From assembly GCF_029962835.1 (NCBI RefSeq), contig NC_080573.1, forward strand, positions 86,218,001-86,282,000: a DNA stretch of 64,000 bases, written 5' to 3'. The translations under genes were made by a program, and so were the position numbers. The DNA comes from Magnolia sinica. Its lineage: Eukaryota; Streptophyta; Magnoliopsida; Magnoliales; Magnoliaceae. The notes under the pieces are model-generated. The model saw only the letters and a list, made by a program, of their open reading frames with translations, was not told where the DNA came from and did not search any database. Positions 1 through 12,201 of the stretch are shown here, piece after piece; position 1 is the first letter of the stretch; every line of letters begins with the position of its first letter.

Positions 1-1108
1 GGAGGGAAAAAGTCGTTGTCCCTCATCCTGGTAAAGCAGTAAGTGTCAGTATGGCCCGACCTCTTGTAGTAGGTGCACCACACTTCTAATCGCATAGGCT
101 GTGTCGCTGGAGCCATAAGCCTGGGAGGTAAATCTGCACGTAGCCTCTTGCCGAGGAATGGTCTGTTTGGAAAATTTGGTTAAGGCCTTGGGCCCATGGG
201 CACACGTGTATGAGACAATCTGTCTCCATCCTGCTCAGCTTGCAGGGACATGCTCACTAGCTCAGCATAGTTGGGAATGCTAGTACAACACATCTTCTTA
301 TGTATCTCAAGTCGTAGGCCCTCTGAAAATTGCCTCATCTTCATCGGGTCGTTAGCTAGTATCAGAAGAGCATATCTGGCCAGCTCTGTGAACCTGTTCT
401 CAAACTCAGCAACAGACATCCCTCCCTGTCGGAGGCGAAGAAACTCTCCCTCCTTCTCATTACGGTAAGTGAGGGGGAAGTACTTCTCATGGAAGCAGGT
501 CTCAAAAGCTTCCCACATCCATATATACCTAACAGCCACTGTTTGTAGGATGCTGTCCCACCATAGACTAGCCTCCTTCTTGAACATGTACATAACCAGC
601 TTAACCTGATCTGCCTCAGTGTAGTGCAGTGGCTTCAGCATCTTAGAGATGCGGTCAAGCCAGTATTTGGCCTCCTCAGGTCTGTGAGTACCCGCAAAAG
701 TGGGAGGTCAGAAGCACTGGAATTGTTCAAATAAACCATTGGCATTCATGTTTCCAGCAGGGTACACAGGTGGTGCAGGCGGGGCCACGTTCATGTTCTA
801 GTAAGAGCCCTCGCAATGGTAGTCCAAATCTGCTGCTACTGCATAAGGAGCATCATCTGCTCCAACTTATTAGGAGGAGGAGCCTGATGCATGCGTGGCG
901 TCGACGAGGACGCACGGTTCTGTTCCGGAACCGGTGGTGCACTAGGTGTTGGCCCATTTGTGGGGCCAGTGGCCGGCTGAGAATCCAGCATAGTCTCGTG
1001 ATTCAGGCCCAAACTGGGGTCCGTATGGCTATTGCTTAGGGGAGGTGCCCCGTCACTCGATTCGCCAAGTGCAAGACGTGCCGTACTCCAAGTGGCCTTA
1101 GGTGGCAT
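1..1108 (-). pseudogene. Ty3/gypsy gag remnant (Tekay/Del-like), runs off the left edge
   Basis: This is the nucleocapsid/capsid gene of the retroelement whose LTR lies at 3702-6865, read on the minus strand. The N-terminal part starts MPPK at 1108 and is Pro/Ser rich. The capsid domain (641 to 180) shows family hallmarks: ASLWWDSI, then W-x-x-F, then KYFP, then a region rich in Leu and Arg. Near 30-75 a zinc knuckle remains as C-T-Y-Y-x5-GHT-x4-C, with the second Cys changed to Tyr. The N-terminal part and the capsid part lie in different frames, and a stop sits near 700, so the copy is dead. The Retrotrans_gag assignment is solid; the Tekay/Del assignment rests on the MPPK start, the primer site and the LTR ends. 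Confidence 0.85.
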
Positions 1109-1408
1109 TCCCTATATACAATATAGGGTACAACATGTGTGACATTCAGAACAAGGTTACTCAATTTGCCAAAAATTCCACATAGTTCATAACAAAGGAA
1201 GCTTCATGCATTTCATTTAACTAAAATCGTCACAATACATGAGATGTAGTCTTACATGGATCATGACAGATGATGCATGTGAGCTAATCTAAACAAAGCT
1301 TTAAATACTAAAACACACCAACAACTCTACCATACTAATAAGCATATCAAGGCTATAACATAGAAAGTAAGAAAATAAAGAAAACCCAAAGACGACTACA
1401 ACATATGA
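1109..1408 (-). other. Spacer between accessory ORF and gag
   Basis: AT-rich sequence between the stop of the upstream ORF (1409) and the gag start (1108). I see no coding potential and no recognisable signal. Confidence 0.5.
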
Positions 1409-2834
1409 CTAGTCATCCGACTCTGTTGATGGAGGAGGAGCACCCTTGTCCTGCATGCAGCACAAGAGGGTCTTTATAGTGTAAGAAATCTTCTTGAACC
1501 TTTGTTTCATATAGGCCTTATTCTCCTCAAGCTCTTGTTTCACTTTAGCCTGGGTCTCTCTGACCTCTTGCCTTAGGGCGGCCTAGCTCTCCTCAATCTG
1601 AGCCAAGCAGGCTTCTAAGGCAGCCCGATCACGGTGTCGCTCGTGTGTAGCAGGAGGAGGGCTCCCATTAAAGTCTTGAGCCTCCTCTTCTTCTTCTTCC
1701 TACTCTTCCTCATCACCACTTCCCCCTTCATCTTCACTGCCTTCTCCCACGCTTCCTTCTTCGCCTTCTTCATCTTCACTCCCCTCATCCTCTTCACTTT
1801 CTTCCTCTATCTCATCACCATACTCATCAAGACGGGCTTGGCGTTGTCGTGGCCCAATACCCATGTTGTTAAGTGTGGTGCCATTGATGAAGTGGATTGG
1901 TGCAAGCTCATCAGCATTGAGTCTGTAGCCAAACTCACGAGCAATCTTACATACAAGTTAGCTAAATGGGAGTGAAATACCTGTCCTAACAGCGCATGCA
2001 GTCTGGACTATCTGAAGAAGGACGTACTTAAGCAGACACAGCTTGTTTCCTTGCCCAGCTCTATATAAGAAGTCCACCATCAAACATGTGCATTCATTGT
2101 GATTGCTCCACCTAGGATACACACTGTGTGTGAATATGTGGAGTAGGCGGAAGTCATAAGTCATCTCGGTCGCTGGGAGGTAATTGCCTCGCTTCCAGTG
2201 AACCAGTCGGCCGCAAAGAAATCGCATACGGCAATCTCTTTCATGCATACTCTTGAGATTCTTCTCGCTAGCATGTACCTCTCCACGTTGAATTCCCATA
2301 ATCCAGACATCACGTCTACATCAACAATGGCCTCCTGCCTTCCCACGAGAATAGTGAACTGAAGAGGCTCCAGCAGTGGATCTTGTATGCAGGCATAGAT
2401 GGCTCGGACAGTGTCCTCACTTGCACGTGACTTGCCTTCAAATATGGGACCCCACCTGGCGTCCAACAGGAGGTCCATCACTGGATAAATCCCAAATAGT
2501 TTTTTCTCCACGTGTGCTTCAAAGATAACCCACGACCTTGAAACCTTATATGTCCGATGTCCAACGGTAGAGTCCTCTCGAATGGGATCTGGGGATCAAG
2601 ATCTCGCTTCATCCTTCGCTCTCTCGCGACGCTAGCGCTAGCCTCAGCACTTGTCCACTTCTTTGGACGGGTAGGGCTGCTAGGCTTGGCTTTATCCGCG
2701 AGTGCCCTCTTCTTTCCCATGAGGGGAAGAAGCGTTGAAATGGAAAAGATGGTGGTGACAAGCTCAAAAAGAGCCATGAAGTCAGAAAAGCTTGGGAATA
2801 GGGTGGATTGTGAGGCTTGTGAGTTATGAGACAT
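1409..2834 (-). pseudogene. Broken accessory ORF upstream of gag (plant transposon protein-like)
   Basis: A degraded reading frame of roughly 440-475 codons lies between the primer site and gag, in the same direction as gag. Candidate starts are Met at 2834 or, more likely, MGKKRALADK at 2720. In order it has a basic N-terminus, a middle domain with RWGPIFEGK, LHIFTHSVYPR and NNMGIGPRQRQ, an acidic Glu/Asp run (about 1700-1830), and a charged helical C-terminus that could form a coiled coil, ending at TAG 1409-1411. Two frameshifts (one at the six-base T run 2500-2505, one near 2210-2250) and three in-frame stops break it. The middle part resembles the 'putative plant transposon protein' domain that I recall from plant retroelement ORFs. 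Function is unknown. Confidence 0.6.
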
Positions 2835-3687
2835 AAAGGTGTAGGCTTTGTTCTTAAATAGGTATGAAATAGGGAAGATGGGGAGTTGTATGAGATGGGT
2901 TAGAGGATTTTGAGATTTATGAGACACAAGGCTGGGTTTGTGTACTCAAATGAGAAGAAATAAAGGGAATTGAGGGTAGTAGGAGATGGGTATGATAGAA
3001 TGGTGGAGGTGGGTGCAAGAAAAGGGAGAAGATGAAGTTGATTTGAGAATAGAAGGAAGATTTGAGAAGAAAAGTGTGATTTTGAGGGAAATGGAGAGCT
3101 TGAAGGAGATTAAATGGAGAGAAATAGGGCAAAGGGGGCAAAATAGAGGGCCCCACATGGATTTACAAGGCCCCACATGTGTTGGAGGGGCGGCGGGCCG
3201 CCGAACCGGCGAGCCCGCCCCGACCCACTGGACCTGATCGCGGGGCCTCACAGTAGGCACGATAGCATCACAGTCCTTTAGACTTAGGGTGGTGGCTCCA
3301 CCCTAGGGGCGATGGCATCCCCCTCCCGGGGTGCCTGAAATGTACAGGGGCCACCTTGGTTCCCCCCGTTTTGTGTCGTTTGGGACCCCAAGTCCGTTTA
3401 AGGCATTTTTGGAGTCCATCTCGTGCATATTCACACTTTTCGGGTCATTTGAGTGTGGAATACGCTGAATAATCATCTAAATCCATCGATTGATGATCTA
3501 GAAAGGAACTAGGATCATCTCACATGATCATAGATGCATACAGGTCATATTTCAATGGTTAGTTTCGCCTGTCGGCGAAACTTGGAATCCTACGATTATT
3601 TTTACATTTTATCGCCCCCTACTAAGTCAAAGTACGTCAGTGTACATCGTGTTTCCATAACCTAGGTCAAGTTTAATCTAAATCATA
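2835..3687 (-). other. Untranslated leader of the minus-strand element
   Basis: Sequence between the primer site and the accessory ORF. On the minus strand it is pyrimidine-rich (2917-3160), with a GC-rich patch at about 3185-3250. No ORF here looks like a known protein. Confidence 0.5.
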
Positions 3688-3698
3688 CTCTGATACCA
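3688..3698 (-). promoter_or_regulatory. Primer binding site, initiator Met-tRNA type
   Basis: On the minus strand this reads TGGTATCAGAG, the usual plant retroelement primer site matching the 3' end of initiator methionine tRNA. It lies three bases downstream of the LTR end, which fixes the element's direction as minus. Confidence 0.85.
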
Positions 3699-4607
3699 AC
3701 TTGTAACGCCCCAAATTTTGAGGGTCGAGCAAAGGCTCAACTCCCGAGATCTGTCGCATCACTTATGCAACATAGATAATGATGGTTAAATATTGTCCAT
3801 GTTAGTGCAATAAACATGAATGGGATTACACAAAATCAGCATATCATACTCGAAAGATGATTAAATTAGGCAAGCAGAAGACTGTGATAGATATATAAAG
3901 TGTAATAGTGGTTATAAACCCCCAGAGTATGATCATGTAACCAGGTTAAATGTATACATGTTTGTTCCAAAATATACAAAATAACAAAGTGTAATGTCCA
4001 ACTAATTCATATAATCCCTGTAATCCCATCGATCAGTACATGGTCTACATAGACCTGCCTGATAGTTGTACATATGAGAACTCCTCATCGTCATAAAAGC
4101 CTGGCTCCGCCTCATATGCCTCACCATCATTTGCAACTAAAACAGAGTCTGGTTGGTGTTTTAAAACACTGTCCCAGCGTGGGAGTGAGTGATCAACTCA
4201 GTGGTACTATAAGGTAAAGGTTAACATGTTATCAATTCAGTCAAGCAGTAATGATAAAGTAATATAACAAGTATTTCCTAACTAATCTGGTTAATGCAAG
4301 GATGATATCTGGTAATGATGCATGCCTTCGCCTGCACTCCCTCAGCGACACCATCTCATGGTCGCACATGCTACTCCCACTGTGTCTTCATCGCCAAAGC
4401 ACATGCAATACGATGCATGCATGTGTTAGCTGAGTTCTTAATTATGCCTATTCATACAGCAGGTTTGGGAAACTAAGGTACCTCCCTTTATATCATTTAC
4501 CCAAACGATGATCCATCTAGGGTCGTCAATCCTAGTTATTCACATACGATAGGCAAGTTATAGGGCAACATCACCCCAGATTTTAAAAGCAGTGGATAGG
4601 CGAGTTC

Positions 4608-4850
4608 AGGTCGCTACGGAAGGCTGGTCACCTTAGCGTAGGCCTATTTTATACTCGAGGTCACTACGAAAAAGCTTGTCACCTTAGCATAGGCCGATAG
4701 CTCGAATACAGTGTCCCATACCACCATATTCGGCTCATGAGTTTGGGTTGCTCACTGGTCACTACGGGGAGGCTCGTCACCCCAGCGTAGGCTGATATCT
4801 TGACTACGGTGTCTCATACCACCATGCCTGGCTCATGAGTCTTAGCGGAC
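4608..4850. repeat. Degenerate internal triplication in the LTR
   Basis: Three copies of a unit built on GGTCRCTACG, then GTCACC, then AGCRTAGGC start near 4610, 4660 and 4759. The last two also share a CATACCACCAT and GGCTCATGAG tail. Confidence 0.7.
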
Positions 4851-6077
4851 CATGGTACTAAGGTTAAACGAGTTTTACATTAATAAGTGGTACCTTAGAT
4901 TCAAGTAGGATCGTCCATACATGGTAAACATACAATAGGCCAATCAGGTAATTTGACAAGTTTGATTGGTAGAGCACATGCTGAATTAATCGATATGGAG
5001 CGCATAAGCACTCTACATGACCTAACCACTGTCGACAATCTTTGTACGACTCAGATTCATCGAACATATCCAATGTGGCAAATCTAGTTCGGCCACTCAA
5101 CCGGGATCCATTACTGATTGCTTGGACTAGGTAGCAATCCCAATCATATTCAATGTAATAGACAGTCACATGTGATAATCATAATAACATTTAGCAAATA
5201 ATTTAAATACAATAATCATTTGAGCATTTATTAAACACATAAAGCATGTTACTATATGTAGGATATTTTTATACATAAATCACATATGTGAAATTAAGGT
5301 TACATGAAAGAATTTTATACACATAGATAAGGTAGTCGAGAATCCTATCTTAACACCCTTAGTAATTACAATTCAACAAACAATTACTCATTCATACATT
5401 TTATCAAACACTTAGCCTACACATTAATACATACATGCCCTAACTTAGTTATAACATATATTATAGCAAATTCTTTCGTAAAGGAGTTGTCATACATACA
5501 ACGAACATGTATTTTAGATTAATAGTCATGGAAAGTACAAATCATGATAGTAATTTCATTCAAACATTTCAACAAACACATGGAATGCATTATATATTCA
5601 CTTAGTTCATACACATGTATAATCTATTGAATCCATCGTAACTAAGATCATATGGTAGTAATCAAGTCATACATAAATCATTAGTTGACATTGAAAACCT
5701 TGAAAACTATAACCTAAATGTTTATAGTCCACACCTTTCATCGATACGCTCGTTACGAACTCAGTTCGTACACCACGCCTTCATCTACGGCACAGCGGCT
5801 ACCTAAACATTGAAATAGGTTAGCTATTTCACTGGTTTCTCTATTTGGATTCCCAAATCAAGATTAGGGTTAGGATTTCTTACCCAAATCATATCTGGAA
5901 TCGATGGTGTAGCGATGGTGGGGTGGTGATTCAACACATGGAGTAGTAGGAATGAATCTTAGTAGCGATCTCCTAATCTCTCACTCTTCTCCTCACTCTT
6001 TTCTCCTCTTTTCTCTCTTCTCTCTCCTAGGATTAGAGAAAATCGTATGGAATGAGAAAGGGGTGGGTTTAGGGCAT

Positions 6078-6084
6078 TATATAG
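6078..6084 (-). promoter_or_regulatory. Probable LTR TATA box
   Basis: On the minus strand this is TATATAA inside GCCTATATAATGCCC, followed downstream by a CT-rich leader. It sits in the interior of the LTR, as expected for a U3/R boundary. Confidence 0.5.
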
Positions 6085-6865
6085 GCCCAAAAGTGATGTC
6101 AATGGCCCCAGGGCCATGGTATACTTAGGCTATAGCCAAAAGGCGGCTGTTTCGAGCCAACGGAGCTCATCTGGAGGTCCATTGCTCACATACGGTCTGA
6201 ATAAAGTTTCCTAAGAATGGATCTATACCAGGTTAAGATTTTGATCCGATCGGATTAGTAGATCAACCGTGGAGGACTTGTTTCAGTTCGACGATCATCA
6301 TCACTCGATCAGGGCCACAAGTATACCAATGGGTGCAGGAAAATACCCCCGATCCAAGAGTGTAGTTGGGTCAAAATCTGACAATCTGAAACCTTAAATT
6401 TGGCCTGCAAGCGAACGGCCAAATTCACTTAAGTTTAAGTTCATTTTCTGAAGATATTCACGTTTCTCACACACTTCGCTCCAAGCTCAAGTTGTGCATC
6501 TTTGGTTACTATTTGGACTCGATTCCCACGATGGTTGTCAAGCCCAGTAAGGTGGTCATAACCTTATAGTTTCGCTGTCATCAGACTTTCGACGCGCGGT
6601 TCAGGCCCGATACGGAGTTTTAATGTGCTCCCGAGAGCAATTGGGTTTTGAGATTGATCCTAGGTTTCTAGGTAATGTTGGGTTAGCGATTCTAATGGTT
6701 TTGGATTTTTGCAGTTCGTATAGAAAGTGGTTCAAGCTAATTCTCCGATTTATTTAGTTTAGTACTTAATTAATTTTTACCTAATTTCTACAGAATTCGA
6801 TCCTTAGTGACTTCTGCTTGAGGTGGTACTCGGGTCTTTGTACGGATTTTTTTCGAGATGTTACA

Positions 6866-7825
6866 CCTAGTGGGACACACATAATGGATGGGTTAGATTT
6901 GTGAACCACAACTTGGTGGGCCTAACAAATGATTATGAAAGCTTTAATGGCGAATTATAGTATCTATTATCATGATTAGATCCACTATTTATACTTGATA
7001 GCTATTATTATTATCATTAGTATTACGATAATAATTGCAGTTATTAAACACAACTAACCATAAGTAGATTGTCCATGATAATAATAGTGCTTACAAACAA
7101 AATTATAATTATTAAATATTAGTCATTTAATTATGATTCTTAGGTACATTCATTAATGGTAGATCATAGCATTATTAGCATCATAATGATTATTATTAAT
7201 AAATTGGCTTACGTTAATTATAACACTAATGTTAACCATTACTTTTCAATTATTAAATTAATATGGAAAATTATCATGTGCCAACTATAATCCAAATCCT
7301 AAAAATTTATCATAGACCTAAACTCAAGGGCGAACCCTAAACCTAGGTACTCCAAACCCTGGGTTAGGCTTTTAACCATAAATAGGTACTAAGCAGGATT
7401 AACCATTAGTTGATTCTTCATATTAGCATTGAATATTATAAACAAAACTATGATTATTATACACTTACACTCCTTAAGTAGACAATAGGTTATTAATCAT
7501 TATAAGAGTATTAGATAAGTTCGGTACATTTAAATACAAACTTATGAACCATCATTATTAATATTAATAGATTAAATACCCCTATAATAAATATTATTCG
7601 ATCAGTTGTATGACAATAATAATAATATTAATATTAATAATTCAGGATTCAAATTCTAGAATCTAAGTTTAAGATTAAACCCTAAAATGAAAACCCTAAT
7701 CCAACATTAAGACCCTAAGATAAATAATCCAAACCCTAGGTTATAATCTCAACCATAAATAGTGTGTAGAACTCGATCTAACTATGTAATTTCCTAATTC
7801 ATGATAGGATTTGATTGTAAGGGAC
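6866..7825. other. AT-rich unclassified sequence
   Basis: Strongly AT-rich sequence with many ATTATTAT-type words and telomere-like AAACCCTAA words (7330-7370, 7675-7740). I see no gene, no clear element end and no coding similarity. Confidence 0.4.
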
Positions 7826-9326
7826 CACACGTCCCCTAGCCATGCTGGTAGGCGATCCAATTATAAGGTGATGATTCTTCCCCTTGAGCTTTCCATTTTC
7901 CTATTAGCTTAAGTTATAGTCTTCATTAGTTATTTCAATTGATAATTGATATCTTCATCTTATAAATCACATGTGTTAATTGTTAGAATTAAATTGCTTG
8001 ATCACATGTTTAATATTTATTCTGCATATCTTCTTATGCTTATGGATTACTTGTGGATTGCTTTTGGTATTTAAACTGGTACATCAGTGGGAAACTCCCA
8101 CTTATAAATGTACGCCCATACTTGGGATGTAACATAATTGATTGCGACTATAATTGACCTTCGACTTAGTGGTTATTGAATGGTGGTTTAAATTAACCAT
8201 TGATGTGGGCCTACCATCCAGGGTTATTGTGTCCAACGGTTTTCAAGGATGGTCTTTTATTGCAAGCTTTTGATACTTACCCTATGTGGCCTATTTTGAT
8301 AATTACCCTACATGGCTTGTTTTGATATCGCATTATGTGGCTTTGTTCTAGTATTTTTCCTATATGAGTTCAATGTTTTATACTGTGCAACCATTCGATG
8401 GTAAGCCCCATATACCATAATATGATTGGCCACTAGTCAACGGGTTTCCATTAAACATCCTAAGATGGTAGTCTTATGAGCCGGTGATGGTGGTATGGGA
8501 CCTATGCCCGAGCTGTCGGTCTACGCTGGTGATGAGCCCCTGTAATGACCTTTGAGCTTATTTAAAATGGTTAGTTGTAATTGAACTAATAACGGGTTGG
8601 CTAATCATGCATACATGGCACAAACCAGCATCTATTGCTATCGTACATGATGTACGCATTTGTCCGACTGGATGTTTTTCCCAGGTCGATGATGTCTGAC
8701 TGGATGTTTTTCCCAGGTCGATGATTGTAGGGTGATGAGCCCACTGTCCACACAGATAGGCATCCCCGGGGTGATAATTGCATTCACGCATTCATGCACA
8801 TAATAAGACCTTCATCATGTATTGTTTTGTATACTTTGTTTTATAACTATGCTTACCTAATGCGGCAATGTGTAATCTTGAGGGGAATTCACATTGAGTT
8901 GGCCACTCATCCATCAAATATATAACTCTACAGGTAGTACAGGTAGCTTAAGTGATTTTCAGGTTCGGTCTGATGAAGAACAGAGTACCACTGTTGAAGA
9001 TGCATGATCGTATGGCCAAGAGTTGCTACGTGGATTTACAGCCCCAGATTTATTATAACTTGCTTTGTTTACATGTAACATTATTTCACTTGTAATTGTA
9101 AGTATTGGGACATTGGTTTGTATAAATCATTATGGGCAACCTCTGGTATATTCTAGATGTAATTGTAATTTTCCTTTATGCCGATTTGTCCAATTTACAC
9201 TCATCTGCTAACTTTGATGAATGAATGAAAAAAAAAATACTTGGATTTGACCATCCTTTAAGGTTAACACTCGGGTTTTTGGGAAACAGGTCATGTACTT
9301 GGGTCCTGAAAAGTCGAGGCATTACA
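7826..9326 (+). repeat. LTR fragment, plus orientation, related to the 3702-6865 family
   Basis: The right end, GTCGAGGCATTACA, ends like a Tekay-type LTR. The block at 8461-8545 (TTATGAGCC, GGTGGTATGGGA, then GTCTACGCTGGTGATGAGCC) is an inverted, diverged match to the repeated block at 4640-4850. A short tandem duplication built on GACTGGATGTTTTTCCCAGG lies at 8664-8725. The left boundary is a guess, and no matching target duplication was found. Confidence 0.5.
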
Positions 9327-9652
9327 ATAACCCAACGTCTAAACTGAGTGGATGCATAAAAGCCTGAGTGCCAAATACCAGTAGGTTATGTCTCCCACTG
9401 TGTCGTGGTCAGTTGGGAGGAGGTGTGGCCTTATCCACCCGAGTGAGGGGGCTGTAAGCTAGGCTAAATATGACCAGCTAGTAAATGGGTCCACCATCGA
9501 TGAGCCGGGTAGCTATTGATAGACTACTGGCTAGGTGGATAGTGAGGTCTTTTTCACTTGCTAGTTGCACAGCTAGGGAGGAGGCAACTATTGTGGAGTA
9601 TACTAGACCCCGGTGATATCCCAAAGATGAGCTATATTGATATGTGGATTTA
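9327..9652 (+). repeat. Family C LTR fragment (C0), left part, plus orientation
   Basis: This matches the reverse complement of 24840-25130 and of 26440-26730: shared words include CCAGTAGGT, CTCCCACTGTGTC, GGTGGATAG and AGACCCCGGTGATATC. It continues at 18589 across the Athila-like insertion. The 5' part of this LTR is missing at the junction with 9326. Confidence 0.8.
9648..9652. repeat. Target site duplication ATTTA (left)
   Basis: ATTTA directly precedes the TGATG start of the Athila-like element and recurs at 18584-18588. Removing the element restores a continuous family C sequence comparable to 55195-55225. Confidence 0.85.
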
Positions 9653-11826
9653 TGATGAGTATCGAATATTGCATATCAGACCCAGTAATTTCCTGATTTT
9701 ACATACATGATAATGTTTAATGCCAGATTTTACTCGTGTTTTTATTACAGGATGAAATCAGGAGTGTGTATTGAAAGATGATGTTAAAAATATGGATTTA
9801 GCACTCCAAAATTACCAGAGCACGGGATAGATTCCAGAAAACCAATAGTGAAGATTTTACACGCCTGGGATTTGAGGAAAGCAAGCCAAAGGGGCCCGAA
9901 GGACGTCCAAAATGCAAGATCACATGGTTTCCACCATCCGATCAACTCGAAACTTCATACATGTGATGGGGGCCATAAATTAACCGTACATATTAAATTT
10001 CAGCCATTGAAGATCTCGGGAAGTGGTCCAACGGACAGATCAGCCTATTAATCTCCAATTGGGGCCCACCTGATATTTGGAACTGCCTCAACCTTGGTAT
10101 TGACGGCTAAATTACCATGATAAAGAGGATGGATGGTGTAGATTTCTCGTAAACATCACGGTGGGCCCGTGCAGCTTTTGCACCAAGGACCATTAGGGAG
10201 CTCCGTATGGGAGGAGGTGCCAATAGTCCGAATGAAATTCGCACGGATCCTGCCGTTCCAGCGTCCGCAAACACGACCTACGGTCGTCGGTTGTGGGTCC
10301 CACCTATTGTCCAAATGGACAATCCAAACCGTCCATCCGCTTCCTGGGGCAGCCATAATCCACGCCAAGGTGACGGAAATGGAAAGTACAATGAATAGTA
10401 GTTTTTCAACCGTTTAATGGTAAAACGGACGGTGAGTTCAAAACTCTGTGGGCCACCACAAAAATAACTCGAAATTGGGCATTCCCAACCGTTTTTTTAT
10501 TCTCCATCCAATGAACGGAGTGGATTTCTAGAATACCAAGTATGTGGACCCCACCATCACAACAGCAGCGGGTTTCGCATCCGCATAACGGACGGTCGCT
10601 GTCTGTTTTTGCGGCTATTTGTGGACCCCACCCGTTAACCGTACGGAAGATCTGATCCGTCCATCTTGTAGAGTGGTTCGAGAGCTTCAAAACCATGCTG
10701 ATATTCTTCTCTCATGCGTGCACACGTGCGTGATACAGAGGCCACAAACAGGCCGTCTTGTGACGTTCAAAACTGATTTTGTTGTGATTTCTTCTCTGGG
10801 CCGCGTCAATGGACATTCAAAACCACCCATTCTTGACTGAAATTTCGTCCTGAATCTAATGGACGGGGTGGATTTTTCAGAAAATACCTCTGTGGGGCCC
10901 ACCGATCACGGCTGCGAAAATTTATACTCCGAGTCCTTCTACGACTCTGCCACCGACCCCAGCCATCCAGCAGCTATAAAAGGGGAGTTTTGGACGTGGG
11001 AAAGGCATTCAGAACCAGGGGATTTCAGATCTGGAGCAAGGGAGAGAAGAAAGAGAAGAAAGAGAAGAAAGAAGAGAGAGAGAGATTGTTTGGTTTGACG
11101 TTTTTTTATGAATTTTATTTAATATTTTTTATGGATTTTATGGGTCACTAATCTCTCAGCTAGGGCTGAGATGAAGCCCCTAATTTGATTAGCTCTTGTA
11201 TTGGTTGATTTACTTTGAATTTCAATTAATTTGTTTCTTTCTTTAAGTGGGCTTTATGGGTTTAAATTCTATACTTCTCCATCTATGAACTTGACCAAAG
11301 TATATATATGGATGTTGTTTGGATGCTTATTATAGGTGCTTGTGTCTGATCAAGAACAGGTTTCCTATAGAGGAAGAAACAGGATGCTTTAATGAATTGT
11401 ACATCCCTTATGCCCGACCAAGGATATGGGATATGTCATTCGTGGCATTGCTTAAAGGAATTAGACAGTCTGTATGCCCGATTAAGGACACAGATTGTGC
11501 TTTCTCTATTTAAGTGGTATTAATCTAGATCAAGGTGAATCAACAGACAAAACAAGGGTTAGGATAATTAGAGGTGGATTCGAAAGTCCTAGTGCTCTCT
11601 TTCTGATTGAATTTTCTTCCCTGTTCTTAATTGTTTTGTTTCCCTAAAATTGTGCTTAGTAGTTCATTCCATTATCTGTTGGATTAGTTAAGGAGAGTCA
11701 TAGATTTGAATTGTGACGACCAGTCCTCGTGGGAACGATCTCGTAATACGTACCGTATCTACATCTGATTCATATACTTGCGAGTTTAAATATCATTTAA
11801 ATCGTGTTGGTTTAAACAAAACATCA
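9653..11826 (+). repeat. 5' LTR of the Athila-like element, 2174 bp
   Basis: Starts TGATGAGTATC, ends AACATCA. It matches the 3' LTR closely across most of its length but differs in two blocks (10169-10251 and 10616-10648). A GA-rich stretch (11040-11085) is about 12 bases longer than in the 3' LTR. Confidence 0.9.
10975..10982 (+). promoter_or_regulatory. TATA box of the Athila-like 5' LTR
   Basis: TATAAAAG, repeated at the equivalent place of the 3' LTR (17741-17748). Transcription would start roughly 30 bases downstream. Confidence 0.65.
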
Positions 11827-11832
11827 AGTTTT

Positions 11833-11850
11833 TGGCGCCGTTGCCGGGGA
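11833..11850 (+). promoter_or_regulatory. Primer binding site, Asp-tRNA type
   Basis: TGGCGCCGTTGCCGGGGA is an exact complement of the 3' end of plant tRNA-Asp (GTC) as I know it. This primer is typical of Athila/Tat elements. It lies six bases after the LTR end. Confidence 0.95.
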
Positions 11851-12201
11851 CTGTTTCGTTCCAATTTCAATTTGGGATTCTCTCTTATCATAATTCATAG
11901 CTTAGGATTTTTTCTAACTTAGAGTTCTTTTCTTGATTTTAGAAACTAACCTATTTCCTGTTTTGTAGGTCCTGACATAAATTTCTAAGTTAGATTCTAA
12001 CATAGATCTCCAAATTGGAAGTGAAGGAGGAGCTCCCTATTCTTCAGACATCAATCATCTCCTTTTCCGGGTTCTTTCTTCCCATTCTTATTTACATAGT
12101 TTTAACTTGTTTTAGAATCTCATAGTTCCTAGGTCTAGTTTTATTTCTCTTAGGTTGCTTCTTAGTTTAGTTTTCTTTCTTACATTGCAATAACATAGTT
12201 T
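11851..12201 (+). other. Untranslated leader of the Athila-like element
   Basis: T-rich leader between primer site and gag start; no ORF of note. Confidence 0.6.

Larger units (their letters stand above)
3702..6865 (-). repeat. 5' LTR of the minus-strand Ty3/gypsy element, 3164 bp
   Basis: The LTR begins TGTAACGCCCC on the plus strand at 3702 and ends GATGTTACA at 6865, so its termini are inverted repeats (TGTAAC/GTTACA). The primer site lies directly outside the 3702 end. The flank after 6865 is CCTAG, which should be one half of the target duplication; the other half is off the window. The interior is AT-rich with a CT-rich block (5975-6030). Confidence 0.85.

Noticed and set aside
7330-7745. 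AAACCCTAA-like words suggesting interstitial telomere repeats
   Set aside because: Copies are few, spaced and degenerate, not a tandem telomeric array.
9848-10051. A 67-codon frame identical in both Athila-like LTRs (also 16593-16796)
   Set aside because: It is identical because LTRs are copies of each other. It has no known motif and lies in U3 noncoding sequence.
11319-11513. A 64-codon frame conserved in both Athila-like LTRs (also 18076-18270)
   Set aside because: Same reason: recent LTR duplication, not selection on a protein.
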